A stretch of 64,000 bases of DNA from Amblyomma americanum. Taxonomy: Eukaryota > Arthropoda > Arachnida > Ixodida > Ixodidae. A program made the translations under genes and the position numbers. Location of the stretch: assembly GCF_052857255.1 (NCBI RefSeq), contig NC_135498.1, positions 164,606,124 to 164,670,123 of the forward strand. The letters are read 5' to 3'. The notes beneath the pieces are model-generated. The model worked only from the letters and a program-made list of their open reading frames with translations. It ran no database searches and had not been told where the DNA came from. Positions 1-10,725 of the stretch are shown here, piece after piece (position 1 is the stretch's first letter; each line of letters starts with the position of its first letter).

Positions 1-59
1 TATCTGCTTTCATCGTCCTTGTGTATGTACGCTGTTTTAGCCTTATATATCATACCGAA

Positions 60-299
60 GCGGTGGCCTTGTGGTAGAGCATACGCCTCGCATTCGGGAG
101 GTGCTGGGCTCGATTCCCAGTGCCGCCGGGTACCCACCGGTTTTTACTGGGTACAAGATTTCCCCCGGCCTGGTGCTCGGCTCTTCTGGGTGAGATGCTT
201 GGGAAAAGGGTCTTGACCACAGTTGCTCTGATGGATCAGCGATAAGTTCCGCCGTCAACAACGTTAAGTCCGCCTCGTGCGGTAGAAGCCCATTGAGGG
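60..299 (+). mobile_element. tRNA-derived SINE
   Basis: The head reads like a tRNA gene: an A-box-like segment (tggccttgtggtagagcat) is followed about 35 bases later by a B-box-like ggctcgattcc, and the acceptor-like gcggtgg pairs with ccgccgg. The body after it (gggtacccaccgg onward) is not tRNA, so this is a SINE with an internal Pol III promoter rather than a tRNA gene. It runs directly into the first LINE-A monomer in the same orientation, with no tail or target duplication visible between them. It may be an independent insertion or a 5' transduction. The family name is not certain. Confidence 0.6.
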
Positions 300-300
300 G

Positions 301-1105
301 CACGGCACCGTGAACGCCATGGAAATCTTACAGCTGCGGATTTTGCAGGCCGCGTTCCTATGTGGTTCCTGCTGTTTCCCGGATCCCGCTGCTTCATCGC
401 CATCCGCTGCCGCTGAGCGACCTTCGCTCTCGCCTGCTTTTTGGCCATACGTAGTTGGCGACCGATTTTTCATCTGGCAACATGGATCTTCAGCTACTAT
501 CTCCGACATCGACGACGCATATAAGAGCAAGCCCGGAAACACCCACCTCGGGCACGGCACCGTGAACGCCATGGAAATCTTACCGCTGCGGATTTTGCAG
601 GCCGCGTTCCTATGTGGTTCCTGCTGTTTCCCGGATCCCGCTGCTTCATCGCCATCCGCTGCCGCTGAGCGACCTTCGCTCTCGCCTGCTTTTTGGCCAT
701 ACGTAGTTGGCGACCGATTTTTCATCTGGCAACATGGATCTTCAGCTACTATCTCCGACATCGACGACGCATATAAGAGCAAGCCCGGAAACACCCACCT
801 CGGGCACGGCACCGTGAACGCCATGGAAATCTTACCGCTGCGGATTTTGCAGGCCGCGTTCCTATGTGGTTCCTGCTGTTTCCCGGATCCCGCTGCTTCA
901 TCGCCATCCGCTGCCGCTGAGCGACCTTCGCTCTCGCCTGCTTTTTGGCCATACGTAGTTGGCGACCGATTTTTCATCTGGCAACATGGATCTTCAGCTA
1001 CTATCTCCGACATCGACGACGCATATAAGAGCAAGCCCGGAAACACCCACCTCGGGCACGGCACCGTGAACGCCATGGAAATCTTACCGCTGCGGATTTT
1101 GCAGG
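301..1105 (+). repeat. LINE-A 5' monomer array (252-bp period)
   Basis: The string cacggcaccgtgaacgcc recurs at 301, 553, 805 and 1057, an exact 252-base period: three full units plus a 49-base partial unit. Units look nearly identical. 252 is 84 codons, so the reading frame is kept through the array, and the opposite strand is open too. Each unit has a strong initiation context (gccATGg at 319, 571, 823, 1075) and a TATA-like catataagag. Tandem 5' monomers acting as promoters are known from mouse L1; promoter function here is inferred. Confidence 0.9.
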
Positions 1106-1992
1106 TTAGTTATTTGGAAGGCGCTGCCTGTGTGAAGAGCAGTGATTACTGTCTATTTACGGTGTCGTGCCCTGGAGAGTGTATTGATGTACTGAAGCGT
1201 GTATTGTCTTTGCCTTCTCGCCTTTACCTATTTTTTTATGGTATGCTGCTCTCACTGTCGGGTGACATCGAAAGCAATCCTGGGCCTATGAATGCAACTG
1301 AAAGAGAAACATTGGAAGCCCTCTTGCTGACTGTCCAAAGAATTGAAGCTGGCCAAGCTGTAATACTTAATGAAATCAAAGGTGTTAAAGAAAGGCAGGA
1401 TGCTACCGATAAAGAAGTCAAGCAGCTGACGTTGAGAGTGGCAGCCCTCGAGGCAACGGCAACCTCACTTGATAGGCCTGATTCTCTTGTAACTGACAAT
1501 GCCATACAAGCCATTTCTTCTCAGCTTTCTAGTATTTACTCAAGGTGTGATGATGCTGAAAATAGATTGCGCCGAAATAACTTGCTTTTCTTTGGCATCG
1601 ACGATGTGGAAGACGAAAGCTGGGCAGATTCTGAAGGGAAAGTCATTGCATTTTGTTCAGAGCACCTAGATTTATCTATGACTGCTTCACAGTTTGAAAG
1701 GGTTCATAGATTAGGCAAATTCAAAACTGATAGGCACAGACCAATCATTGCCAAGATGACCTTCTTTAAAGACAAGCAGAACATCCTTTCAAATGGCCAC
1801 AAATTGAAGGACTCCAGTTTTGAAATCCGTGAGGATTTTTCCGCTACAACTCGTGAGGCTAGAAGCAAGTTGACCAAATTTGCAAAGTCACAATCCAAGT
1901 CTTATAAACTGGCATTTGATAAACTTAGAATGGACAAACAAACATATGCGTATGACCGAGCCACTGATTCGGTCATATTAGTATCACCATAG
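319..1992 (+). CDS. LINE-A leader-2A-ORF1 protein
   Basis: A 557-codon frame opens at the first ATG with a good Kozak context. Residues 1-252 are three copies of an 84-residue monomer translation, which may or may not be made in vivo, because each monomer and the partial last one (1075) supply an in-frame ATG. A hydrophobic stretch (LYLFFYGMLLSL) leads into GDIESNPGP at residues 315-323. The predicted downstream product starts near M324: a coiled coil (about 325-400), then an L1-ORF1-like RRM (from RRNNLLFFGI, about 419) and a basic C-terminal domain. Such proteins bind element RNA as nucleic-acid chaperones. The frame ends in TAG and continues open in phase into the endonuclease region. Confidence 0.75.
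   Translation: MEILQLRILQAAFLCGSCCFPDPAASSPSAAAERPSLSPAFWPYVVGDRFFIWQHGSSATISDIDDAYKSKPGNTHLGHGTVNAMEILPLRILQAAFLCGSCCFPDPAASSPSAAAERPSLSPAFWPYVVGDRFFIWQHGSSATISDIDDAYKSKPGNTHLGHGTVNAMEILPLRILQAAFLCGSCCFPDPAASSPSAAAERPSLSPAFWPYVVGDRFFIWQHGSSATISDIDDAYKSKPGNTHLGHGTVNAMEILPLRILQVSYLEGAACVKSSDYCLFTVSCPGECIDVLKRVLSLPSRLYLFFYGMLLSLSGDIESNPGPMNATERETLEALLLTVQRIEAGQAVILNEIKGVKERQDATDKEVKQLTLRVAALEATATSLDRPDSLVTDNAIQAISSQLSSIYSRCDDAENRLRRNNLLFFGIDDVEDESWADSEGKVIAFCSEHLDLSMTASQFERVHRLGKFKTDRHRPIIAKMTFFKDKQNILSNGHKLKDSSFEIREDFSATTREARSKLTKFAKSQSKSYKLAFDKLRMDKQTYAYDRATDSVILVSP
1261..1287 (+). other. 2A ribosome-skipping motif, LINE-A
   Basis: The codons read GDIESNPGP, matching the D-x-E-x-N-P-G-P consensus of 2A peptides. 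Skipping would occur between the Gly codon at 1282 and the Pro codon at 1285. A hydrophobic Leu-rich segment sits just upstream, as is usual for active 2A. 2A sequences are established in some APE-type non-LTR retrotransposons. Activity of this one is inferred. Confidence 0.85.
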
Positions 1993-4513
1993 CTAGGCAA
2001 TGCACCTAGATTGCGTGATTGTCCTCAGTCCACGTCATGCCCCCAGGCTCCGACGCTGTCCCTTTCATTTTCTAATATCCGAAGCTTGATGCCTAAACGT
2101 GATCATCTCTGCTCTTTTCTGCAAGACAGTGAATCTGATATAGTTGCTTTAACTGAAACTTGGTTGCACGCCGGTATCAAAGACAATGAAATCTTTCCAG
2201 ACGCCCATGCTTACAATATCTACAGACATGACCGTGCAGATAAAAGAGGGGGTGGGGTGCTTCTTGGTATTAAAAAAACGTTACCATCCACTCCTATCAA
2301 TTCTAACTCAGACCTCGAAATAGTTTGGGCTGCCTGCAAAACTATATCTTCGAATTTACTTTTTGGAGTGTGTTACCGTCCGCCCGATTGTACGACTTCT
2401 TTCATTCACGATCTTCGGTCTAGCATTGCTGCCGCTGTCGAACACAGTTCACCTAGCAACATCTACTTGTTGGGTGATTTTAATTTTCCTGAAATAGATT
2501 GGCCTTCTTTGTCTTCAACTAGTCATGCTGCAACATAATTCATCAACCTAACACTAGATTTCAATTTATTTCAAGTGATTAGCCAGAATACGCGTGGTTC
2601 TAACATTCTTTATTTAGCTCTATCCACTGCTCCCGATACCATAGGGCCGGTTATGTATCTTGACGGATTTAGCGATCATAAGATGTTGCAGTTTGATATT
2701 CTAGTTCCGAGCTTGTTTGCAGGTATTACAACTAAAAAAATTAGAGATTATAGTAAAGCACGATATGATGAAATTAACACGGAACTTGCCTCATTTTTCA
2801 ATGAGGTGTTTTTCCCGCTAAGGAACGAACGATCTACCGAAGAAAACTGGTTGCTCTTCAAACACAAACTATCTGCACTGATAGAGAAACATGTTCCTCT
2901 GATTACAATAGCTAATGACATAAAAAATCCATGGTTGAACAAGACCCTCCGTCGATTACGGAATAAAAAGAAGCGCCTATACAGAAAAGCTAGATCTGCT
3001 CCTTCTTCAACCTCGTTGGAAAGATATAAACTGTGTTTGAAGGCGTACTGTTCTGCTGTTACCGCTGCCAAAAACAAATACTTCACTCATGATCTGCCGT
3101 CACTTTTGCAGACTAATCCTAAGAAGTTTTGGCAGACTATATCTCCCGAAAGTAAACATGACCTCATACAACTACACAATACTGATGACTTGCCGCTAGC
3201 TGACACTGAATGTCCAACCGCGTTCAACAGATTTTTTGCATCAGTGTTCCTATTTCGTTAACATGCATATGCTGTAAATTACTTGAGCATATTATCGCTT
3301 CTCACATTTACAACCATCTGGAACGAAATGACTTCTTCTTTTCAAATCAGCATGGTTTTAGGAAAGGCTACTCATGTGATACCCAGATATTTGAATTTAC
3401 TACTGACCTGCATTTCAACATGGATGATAACCAGCAAACAGATTGCATTTTTTTAGATTTCTCAAAAGCATTTGACAGAGTTGCACATGGCCGGCTTCTT
3501 ACAAAATTATCTACCCTTTGCCTTGATTCCCTCACATTATCTTGGCTTCGAAACTTTCTCTCATTACGTCAGCAATTCACAGTTGTCAACGGCTCTTCCT
3601 CATCCCTATGTGACGTAACCTCAGGCGACCACAGGGAAGCGTACTTGGACCCTTACTTTTTCTAATCTACATTAACGACCTTCCCACTAACATTTCATCC
3701 CGTTTACGCCTTTTCGCAGACTGTGTTGTTTACCGTAAGATCGCTTCTGAGACTGACCACCTGACCCTTCAAAATGACCTTGACACTATTGTTGATTGGT
3801 GTCAAAACTGGCAAATGATTCTTAACCCTAATAAATGTAAATCAATGACTTTTAGCCGCAAGCATGTTGTTTCTAACTTCATATACTCTATAAATAATAC
3901 CTCTCTATCAAGGGTTACGTCGTACAAATACCTTGGAATTCAGTTCACACCAAATCTTTCATGGTCTTCTCATATTTCTGCAGTCTGCAACAAAGCGTCG
4001 AGGACATTAGGTTTCATACGCCGGAACCTTCGAAACTCACCTAGCTCCGTTCGAAAACTTGCATATTTTACATTTGTTCGCCCACAGCTGGAATTTATCT
4101 CACCTATATGGTCTCCCCATCAAAAATATCTCATAGATATGCTCGAGTCCTTTCAAAGCAGAGCTGCCCGGTACATTTTTAGCAATTATAGTCCCCTCGC
4201 AAGTGTATCCCAGCTTAAATACCTTAATGACATACAGATACTTGAAATTCGTCGCTCCATTTCACTTCTGTGTTTATTCCATAAATATGTTCACACCCGT
4301 CCTTCGTTGTTACCTCTGGCATCACCTTTCCGCTCTTCACAACGCTTACACAATCAACTCAGCTTCAACCGGATATATGGGAAGACCCTGTCGTTTAATT
4401 CCTCTGCATTACCTAGAGCAATAAAACTCTGTAATGATCTTCCTGACAACATAATCTCTTTCATTGATCCTGGTGAGTTTAAAAAACATCTATGTATACA
4501 TTTATTGCCATAG
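1993..4513 (+). pseudogene. LINE-A ORF2: APE endonuclease and reverse transcriptase, broken
   Basis: The endonuclease starts with FSNIRSL and continues through TETWL, RGGGVLL, CYRPPD and LLGDFNFPEIDW. It is interrupted by TAA at 2536, then resumes with SDHKMLQFD. The linker and RT follow ([35 protein letters not shown]). A deletion near 3235-3260 removes the front of the RT, and frameshifts lie near 3640-3670. The catalytic box is degraded (RLFADCVVY in place of FADD). The C-terminal RT/thumb region is clean from about 3815 to the stop. There is no in-frame ATG between the ORF1 stop and the endonuclease. Intact relatives would make about 900-1000 residues. Confidence 0.85.
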
Positions 4514-4680
4514 TGATGTTCGAAATGTACAACAGTTTCATTTGTTCTTAACGTTGTTTAGTGTCTGATGTTATTTTAACTCGGTTTTGTATAAATTTCG
4601 TGTTCCTTTCTTGTATTTGACTTGTACCTCGTTCTTGCACCGATATTATGGTTTTTTTTCCATCTGTATGTACATCTGTA

Positions 4681-4744
4681 TTTGCCCCCCTCACCCAATG
4701 CCCTTCGGGGCCTGTGAGGTACTAATAAATAATAATAATAATAA
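4681..4744 (+). other. LINE-A 3' stem-loop and AAT tail
   Basis: A run of C precedes a two-part hairpin. The outer stem CCTCAC (4689-4694) pairs with GTGAGG (4714-4719), and the inner stem GCCC pairs with GGGC around a TTCG loop. The sequence then runs into taataaataataat. Position and form fit the 3' recognition stem-loops known in stringent LINEs such as UnaL2, which the RT uses to start target-primed reverse transcription. Confidence 0.6.
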
Positions 4745-5297
4745 CTCCCCAATCAGTCGGCGTTGTACATTGTTTCGCAATGTGTCCCACCAAACAGCTT
4801 AGTTCTCTTGCTGAGTCTGTTTTAGGGTACTTGGCGGGTATGAAACCAGTAAACTTGTTTTTTCATAGCAGGTGCGATGAAGCTCAAAAGCTTTACACGA
4901 AAAATGTGTAGCTTGAATCGCAAGCGCGTACAAAAAGCGATTGTCAATTTATTCACAGCGAGAGATGCCCTCAGCTCGTACAAGCAGCGAGTCTCTTGCA
5001 TTTTATCGAGGAAAGGATCGTCGTCAAGCTCGTATATTCCTGAATTACCACAACTAGAAAACGCAATATTATCAGCAAGTGTTTAAAGCGTGTGTTCATT
5101 CCGAAGACAAAACTGGTCGGTGAAATTTGCAGAAGCAGTAGAGTGCACTTCAGAAACATGCACACGAACGATGCATCACGACTAGCTGCCGCTCTTGCAC
5201 AAATAACTCAGCGGTTTTTTTTTTTGAGGCTGACGGCATTTCTTGTGGCACATCGCAATCCTTCACGACATACCCACACTGCAAATTTTACCAATCA
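4745..5297. other. no supported gene
   Basis: A short lysine-rich ORF near 4877 was considered as a P/THAP transposase remnant but is too weak to call. No repeat structure is visible. Confidence 0.3.
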
Positions 5298-5600
5298 CGC
5301 ATACATGCCGTCAAAACTCTCAAGCGACTGCGGCGACTGCCGCTGTTGCGGCCTCCACGCCTGCAAGCAGAACCCATCCCTACCTCCAATCCCAAACCCC
5401 ACCCGAGAGGACTGGGAGGCGACCCTGTCGGGCTGCTGCACCCTCGAGGCCCGAAGGGCCTTGACGCAGCGCGCCCGGGCTGCGGCAACCGACAATGGGG
5501 CGCCTGACGGAGGCATCCCACCTAGTGGTTGTAAGCGCGTGACCCTTCAGGTCACGACCCCCAACACCCCTCTCTATGATTACATAAATATTTTCACCAC
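5298..5600 (+). pseudogene. possible C-terminal remnant of an I/R1-type LINE
   Basis: The frame reads NPTREDWEATLSG, then LEARRALTQRARAAA, which resembles the short conserved tail that follows RNase H in arthropod LINEs (REEWE...RALVERARAAA). It is followed by a run of cac repeats that could be the 3' tail (5597-5610). No RT or RNase H is attached, so this would be a strongly 5'-truncated copy. The match rests on remembered motifs only. Confidence 0.35.
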
Positions 5601-5630
5601 CACCACCTCCCCGCCGGTGCTTTGACGGCA

Positions 5631-7640
5631 CTTCGATGGGCGCCCTGGGGTGCCTCGATAACCAGCGTCGCTTTCAGGGTGAAGACACCGCTCTCGGCGA
5701 GATCATGTTTGGTCTCCCGCTGCCGTTTGGCTGCATTGGGCGCAATGCGGTGGCGCGCCGTTTCAAAGAGAGAACCGCAGCTACCGCGTGGAATTCAGGA
5801 AATTTGGTAATCTACAAATAGAGCGTTGTACCATAGATTTTTTAAAGAGTGTATCAGAGTTCGTTACCCTAAAGTATACCATATTTCGCAGCTAATCTGC
5901 CGAGAAAATCGACGCCTTATGAGCAGCCGGTGCTCTCATATGTGTTGGTTCTCTTCTGTCCCGCTCCTTTTGCTCTATGTTCCTTCACAACAGCATTCTT
6001 ACAAAGTGCGTAGCGTATTCCAGTGCCATCCCTTGACACGAATACTCTACATTTCGACTACTTTTCCAGCAATCAGGATTATATTTAGAGCTGCAGTTGC
6101 ATATTCCTCAAAGACGGCTATTAAACAACTTCTCGTTCGCCATGAAACCACAGTGAGAAAGCGCTTTTATGGCTGCTAATTTCAATAATTATGAAGATCC
6201 AAAGTTAAGTTGGGCATTATATCTCCGTCTCCACCAGAAATTGTTCAGGAAAGCAAGCATTTCGCATGCCTTACCTCGCATGCTTTGCTTTTAAGTGTTG
6301 GTCCAGCCGCCTGGTTTGACCTGCAACGGCCAATTTTTTTCGGCGCGCACGCTGTCATCAGCAAAGCGAAATAGCCGATTCCCTTTAATAGTGTGGGCAA
6401 AGCACCCGGGCACACAACAGTCCCTCGTTGTTTGATCTCTGACTGCTGCACCACAAAGACAACACGAGCTCACTTAATTCAAACAAAGGGGCGTGGCCCG
6501 CGAGGGGCGAAATTGCCAGTTTTCGCTTCAGTTTTGCATGTTTCGTGCGTTCTCCGCTCCCTTTCTCCCGATTAGAGATGTCTCGTTGTCATTACCCGTC
6601 GGGGGCCTTTCTTCTGCCGACTGCCGCCGCCAATAGGTACACAACGCACCTTCTGTACCACACTATAAAAAATCGCATGTTTTGTCCACCAGACCAGAAA
6701 CACTTGTGCCGATGCGTAGGCCAGGAAAGCTAAAAGGCGAGTTTTAAGGGGGCTTTGAAGAGGGCTATAATAAAGTTGCCGTATGCCTGGAATATTAAAG
6801 CACGTCGCTTCACGAATTTTGTCCAGGAAGAATTGTTTTATTGCACTTTGTATAAACAGAGTTATCTGTGGTCAAAATTTGAATTTCAGCGTCTTCGCGC
6901 CTTTCCCTCTGCTCTAGTCACGTTTTGCACGCTGGAAGGTCGGCGCTCTTCCGCCGGCCCCACCTCCGGGGGAGAGCTTCCTGACCCGCCGGAGCTACGG
7001 GGTTCATTGGCCGCGGCCATGGTTGCTGCCTGACCTCTGAAAGAATCTAACCAGTAGCCACCTCTCAACGTGTCTACGTATATGCGAGCGACGGAAGAGG
7101 GTGAGAGCATGAAAAAGTCGCCGGGAAGGGCTCGCCAACTTTCGCTCGCGATTGTGGGTCCTCTGCTGCTTGAAAAAAGTGTATTATTTGGCTCAGATGT
7201 TCATGACAACACAATGCAGTGAATGAGAAAGTTGATGTCCTCTCCACGGAAGATGTTTCAGAGCCCTGCCAGGCCACCCAAAAATTTGCCTAGCGCCTTC
7301 TTCACAATCTGACCACAAAGACTGGTCCCGATTAAGGCAGCCGTATTATTCAGGCGCTCTTGCTGATAAGCGAGTACGTGGAACTCTCGTCGCAGCGCTT
7401 TGTTCAGTTTACTGTTTGTGTTATCTTAATGCCGTAAAGGCATTATAACCCCTCCTCTCTCTCTACTTCTTTGTGCCAGCTCACTACGGATATCCTGGCG
7501 CCAAACCTGTCTTCTGCGCATCAGTGAGCAAAAAAGTCATGGCTACATGATGCCAATAGAAGGTGGCTTTTTATCCAGTAATCGTGTTTAATGCGACAGG
7601 ATTAGATGGCTATGTCCCGAGCACGTACCGAGTTTCGTGT
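5631..7640. other. no supported gene
   Basis: No ORF here has recognisable domains. A weak hairpin (aaagcaagcat / atgctttgcttt, about 6252-6294) and a short pyrimidine tract near 7450 are the only visible structures. Confidence 0.3.
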
Positions 7641-8410
7641 CAGCAAAACTTCCTCCGCGCGATTACGTCGTTCTGTGAAGATAATGTGCAAAAGTTTAGT
7701 TGTTTAAAATAATGTGTGATGAGGTCTCGCTGTGCAAAAAATTTGGTCGGTGTGGTGTAGTTAGTTATTTAATTAAACGCGAACATTACAGTTCGACGTC
7801 ACAATCGCTATTGACGTGGACATAGATTTTCCGCACGATTACGTCGTTCTGTGAAGATAAATGTGCAAAAGTTTGGCTGTCTAAGATAGTGTGTGATGAA
7901 GTCTCGCTGTGGGAAAAATTTGGTCGATGTGGTGCCGTTAGTTATTTAATTAAACGCGAAAATTTCAGTTTGACGTCACAATAGCCATGTACGTCGACAT
8001 AGCTTCTCCGCATGACTGTGTCGTTCTATAAAGATATATTTGCAAAGTTTGATTGTGTTAGATAGTGCGTGATGAAATCTTACTGCAGGAAAACTTTGGT
8101 TGATGAATTGTAATTAGCTAATTACTTGAACACAAAAATTACACTTTGGCGTCACAATAGCCGCGTTTGTGTCCCGTGTTTCGTGTCAGCAAAACTTTCT
8201 CCGCACAATTACGTCGTTTTTGTGAAGATAAATGTGCAAAAGTATGATTGTGTTAGTGCGTGATGAGATCTTGCTGTGGGAAACATTTGTTTGATGAATT
8301 ATAATTACTTATTTGATTGCACTTGGACGACACAATAGCCACGGATGTCGACATAGCACTTCGATGTCAAGAACCATGGACGTCGACGTAGCACCTAGAC
8401 GTGAAAAGTA
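7641..8410. repeat. diverged tandem repeat, about 176-193 bp, four units
   Basis: The phrase ccgcacgattacgtcgttctgtgaagata and its variants recur near 7655, 7830, 8006 and 8199. Shared downstream blocks follow (tgtgcaaaagtttg, gtgtgatga, gttatttaattaaacgcg, gacgtcacaatagcc). The spacing is about 176, 177 and 193 bases. Units are clearly diverged, so the array is old. No coding capacity is conserved between units. Confidence 0.75.
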
Positions 8411-10610
8411 AAATAAATAAAGTAAAAAAATTACAAAAACGAGAAACTAAAAATAAATTAAAAACAATAAAATAATTAAATAGATCGCGTAGTGGCGTCG
8501 TGGTAAAACCTCGAGTTCTAGAAAGTCCCATGCTTTCGCATTCCCCCACGTAAGCTGCTCTGGAAATTTTTTTTCGTTCCTTTTCCTATCTCTTTTAAAG
8601 AAGCTGCAACTGGGGAAATCGGGCTCTTTTCATTGCCATCACGCAGCCACATCAGTAAAATTCGTCACGCGTGCTTCTGGGCAACCACCTCCTATAAATT
8701 ACTTTTTTTCCTCTTTCAACGGCAGCAGCAGGGATGACAGCTAGTCGGTCATGTTCACCACCCCGCTTCTTCCTGCGCTCTTTACCTGAAACGTGGTTTT
8801 GAAACTAAAGTAGCCGAGACCCATTCCTTAATGAGAGATCTATTGCCCTGCTCGACGGCTATCGAGTGAGGCGGCCAGCCAGCGTCTCTTATGGTGTCTT
8901 CGACTGGTCACTCCCGCGATCCGGTTAGGATCTGGCAGAGTGGGAGCCGCTCTCGCTCTGAGCGCATAGCGAGACTAGTCAAGCCGAATGGTCAGCGAGT
9001 TTTCAGAGCGGAAGCGCAGGAGGCAGAAGGAGGACATAACTTCCGGAACCATGACGCGGCATCGCTGATGATATGTCAACAGTAGCCGCTCGTAAGGACC
9101 CTTGATTACCTTTAGCCGCACGTGGTCGCACACAGTTTGCACCGCGGTCACCGCGCTTAGCCTGTATCGATCGCTACCTCGGCTTTCCGTCCCACGGGAC
9201 GCTCATTTTTCGAACATCCGCCTTGTGGACAGCACTGTCATCCTCGTCTGAGCTGCTGCTGGAATCGCTGTTGTCATGCGACAGCAACACAGACCGCGTT
9301 CCTAGCTTATCCGGCGTTTGCCTCACACAGCGCGGCACCCGCAAAACACAACGAAGCAAGCGTGACTGCGTCAAAAGCCTACAATTGCTTCTGCCTACGT
9401 GTAGGGGACGCCGACGCATCGCACCGCTTTCGCGAAATGGCGGAAGTGGTTCTGTCATCTGAACTCATCTCGGAGCCACTCCGACCTTTTTCTTGGAGCG
9501 CGTCGGAGCACTCTGAGCTGGAAGCGAGCGCTCAGAAAGAATCAGCAGATTGTTGTCAGAGCGGCCGGTTTCGACCAGCCGAATGTGCTGTCGCCTCTCA
9601 GAGGGACAATGGGACAATGCGATTCAAAATATGTAGTTATCAGAGACTTATTTTGTGAGGTTACTTTGTGAATTAGTCGCTTTTGATAATTTTTCGTCAT
9701 GTTTTGAAAGGAAAAATAAATTGTTTAGTTAAATTTGTTATCCCTACGAATGATAGAAGACGTCGTCGCATCACATCATCATTCTACGTTTAGTCAACAT
9801 CATCCAAAGGGCAACGCAACCATCGTAATTATTTTGTCACGGTACAAACCACCAAGGGAAGCAGTTCAGAAAATATGACCGTTTCTTTTCAGACGCGGCC
9901 TCAGCCTATCACTCCAGAGCAGTGAGGCGCCACTAGGAAGAGAAATTTGACATTACTACGTGGAATTGTTCAGATACGGTGCAGTAACAAGACAGATGCA
10001 CTTCCTCGAGTGTTAGAACAGTGGGTGTTAACTACGCGGAAATTAATATTTGGCAGGTCATCCTCCGCGCTGCTTGTATACAATAAATAAACTTAGGGCC
10101 TTATATGTCAGTCGTTTACGTTCAAAACAACAAAAGCAGCATAATTCAAAGCAATTCGGCGACGCTAACATAGTCAATATTATTATCACTGTCAACGAAG
10201 ACCAAATAACCGCAGTTCTTTTTCATTGCAGCCGGTGACTGGGAAACACAACAGTCCGTCACAATTCTTTTCGATTGTCATGTAATCGGAGCGAGTGCAT
10301 CATGCATAAAATGCACTAAAAAGTGCCAAAACACTACTGCCACGAGTGAAACAACTATGTACTTACTATTTCCAGTTCACTCTAATCATTACAGTCGCTA
10401 CGCAGCCGCACACAAACCATGCCACACGCTGAACGGGCAGGGCGAGACCGGCGCGTGGGACCCAACATGCCACCGCGAAAGGGAAACGGCGGCGCGAAGG
10501 GATACAAAGGGTGTCCTCACTCTGAATGCTGAAGCAAGCAGGCATCCAGGCACCATTAGGCGCCCTAACGGGCATCTGGGGTATATGCGGAGGAAACTAT
10601 GAAAGGAAAT
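8411..10610. other. no supported gene
   Basis: An A-rich patch lies at 8405-8480. Two blocks (about 8935-9030 and 9460-9610) share loosely similar phrases such as gccgaat and tcagagcgg in inverted order, but no clear terminal repeat could be defined. A minus-strand acidic ORF at 9174-9458 is unassigned. Confidence 0.3.
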
Positions 10611-10725
10611 GCACCCTAAAATGCGCTCTAGACGCACCCCAGTGCACTAATCTCCACTAGGGGGCTGGATGCCGCATCGGGAGCCCGAAAGTGAAGCCAC
10701 CGGAAGTTGGGCGGCATGTCCCGGA
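10611..10725 (-). repeat. copy of a dispersed repeat also present near 38.2-38.4 kb
   Basis: Read on the minus strand, this stretch contains ggacatgccgcccaactt, ctagtggagat and gcggcatcc in the same order as 38235-38345 on the plus strand. The copies are diverged. Some differences from the 38-kb copy are short internal indels. The family is unidentified and has no coding content. Confidence 0.5.

Larger units (their letters stand above)
301..4744 (+). mobile_element. LINE-A, CR1/L2-like non-LTR retrotransposon with 2A motif
   Basis: In order it holds tandem 252-bp 5' monomers, a leader ending in a 2A motif, a coiled-coil/RRM-type ORF1, an APE endonuclease plus reverse transcriptase ORF2, a 3' stem-loop and an AAT-type tail. 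ORF1 is open throughout, while ORF2 carries stops, frameshifts and a deletion, so this copy cannot move by itself. The RT and endonuclease motifs (YRPP, GDFN, NQHGFR, SKAFDRV) fit the CR1/L2/Rex1 group. The exact clade was not tested. LINE-B at 23.0-31.7 kb is a relative with the same expression layout. Confidence 0.85.

Noticed and set aside
60..130. A tRNA gene
   Set aside because: The A and B boxes continue into a non-tRNA SINE body and the cloverleaf is imperfect.
264..1076. 270-codon minus-strand ORF across the LINE-A monomers
   Set aside because: It exists because the repeat period is a multiple of three and one unit happens to lack stops; no domain is visible.
4877..5210. P-element-like coiled-coil transposase fragment
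   Set aside because: Only a lysine-rich ORF and a vague LPELPQLENAIL / HTND resemblance; too weak to annotate.
9174..9458. Acidic minus-strand ORF (SSSSSDEDD) as the start of a DNA-transposon gene
   Set aside because: Low-complexity acidic sequence only; no domain or neighbouring partner gene.
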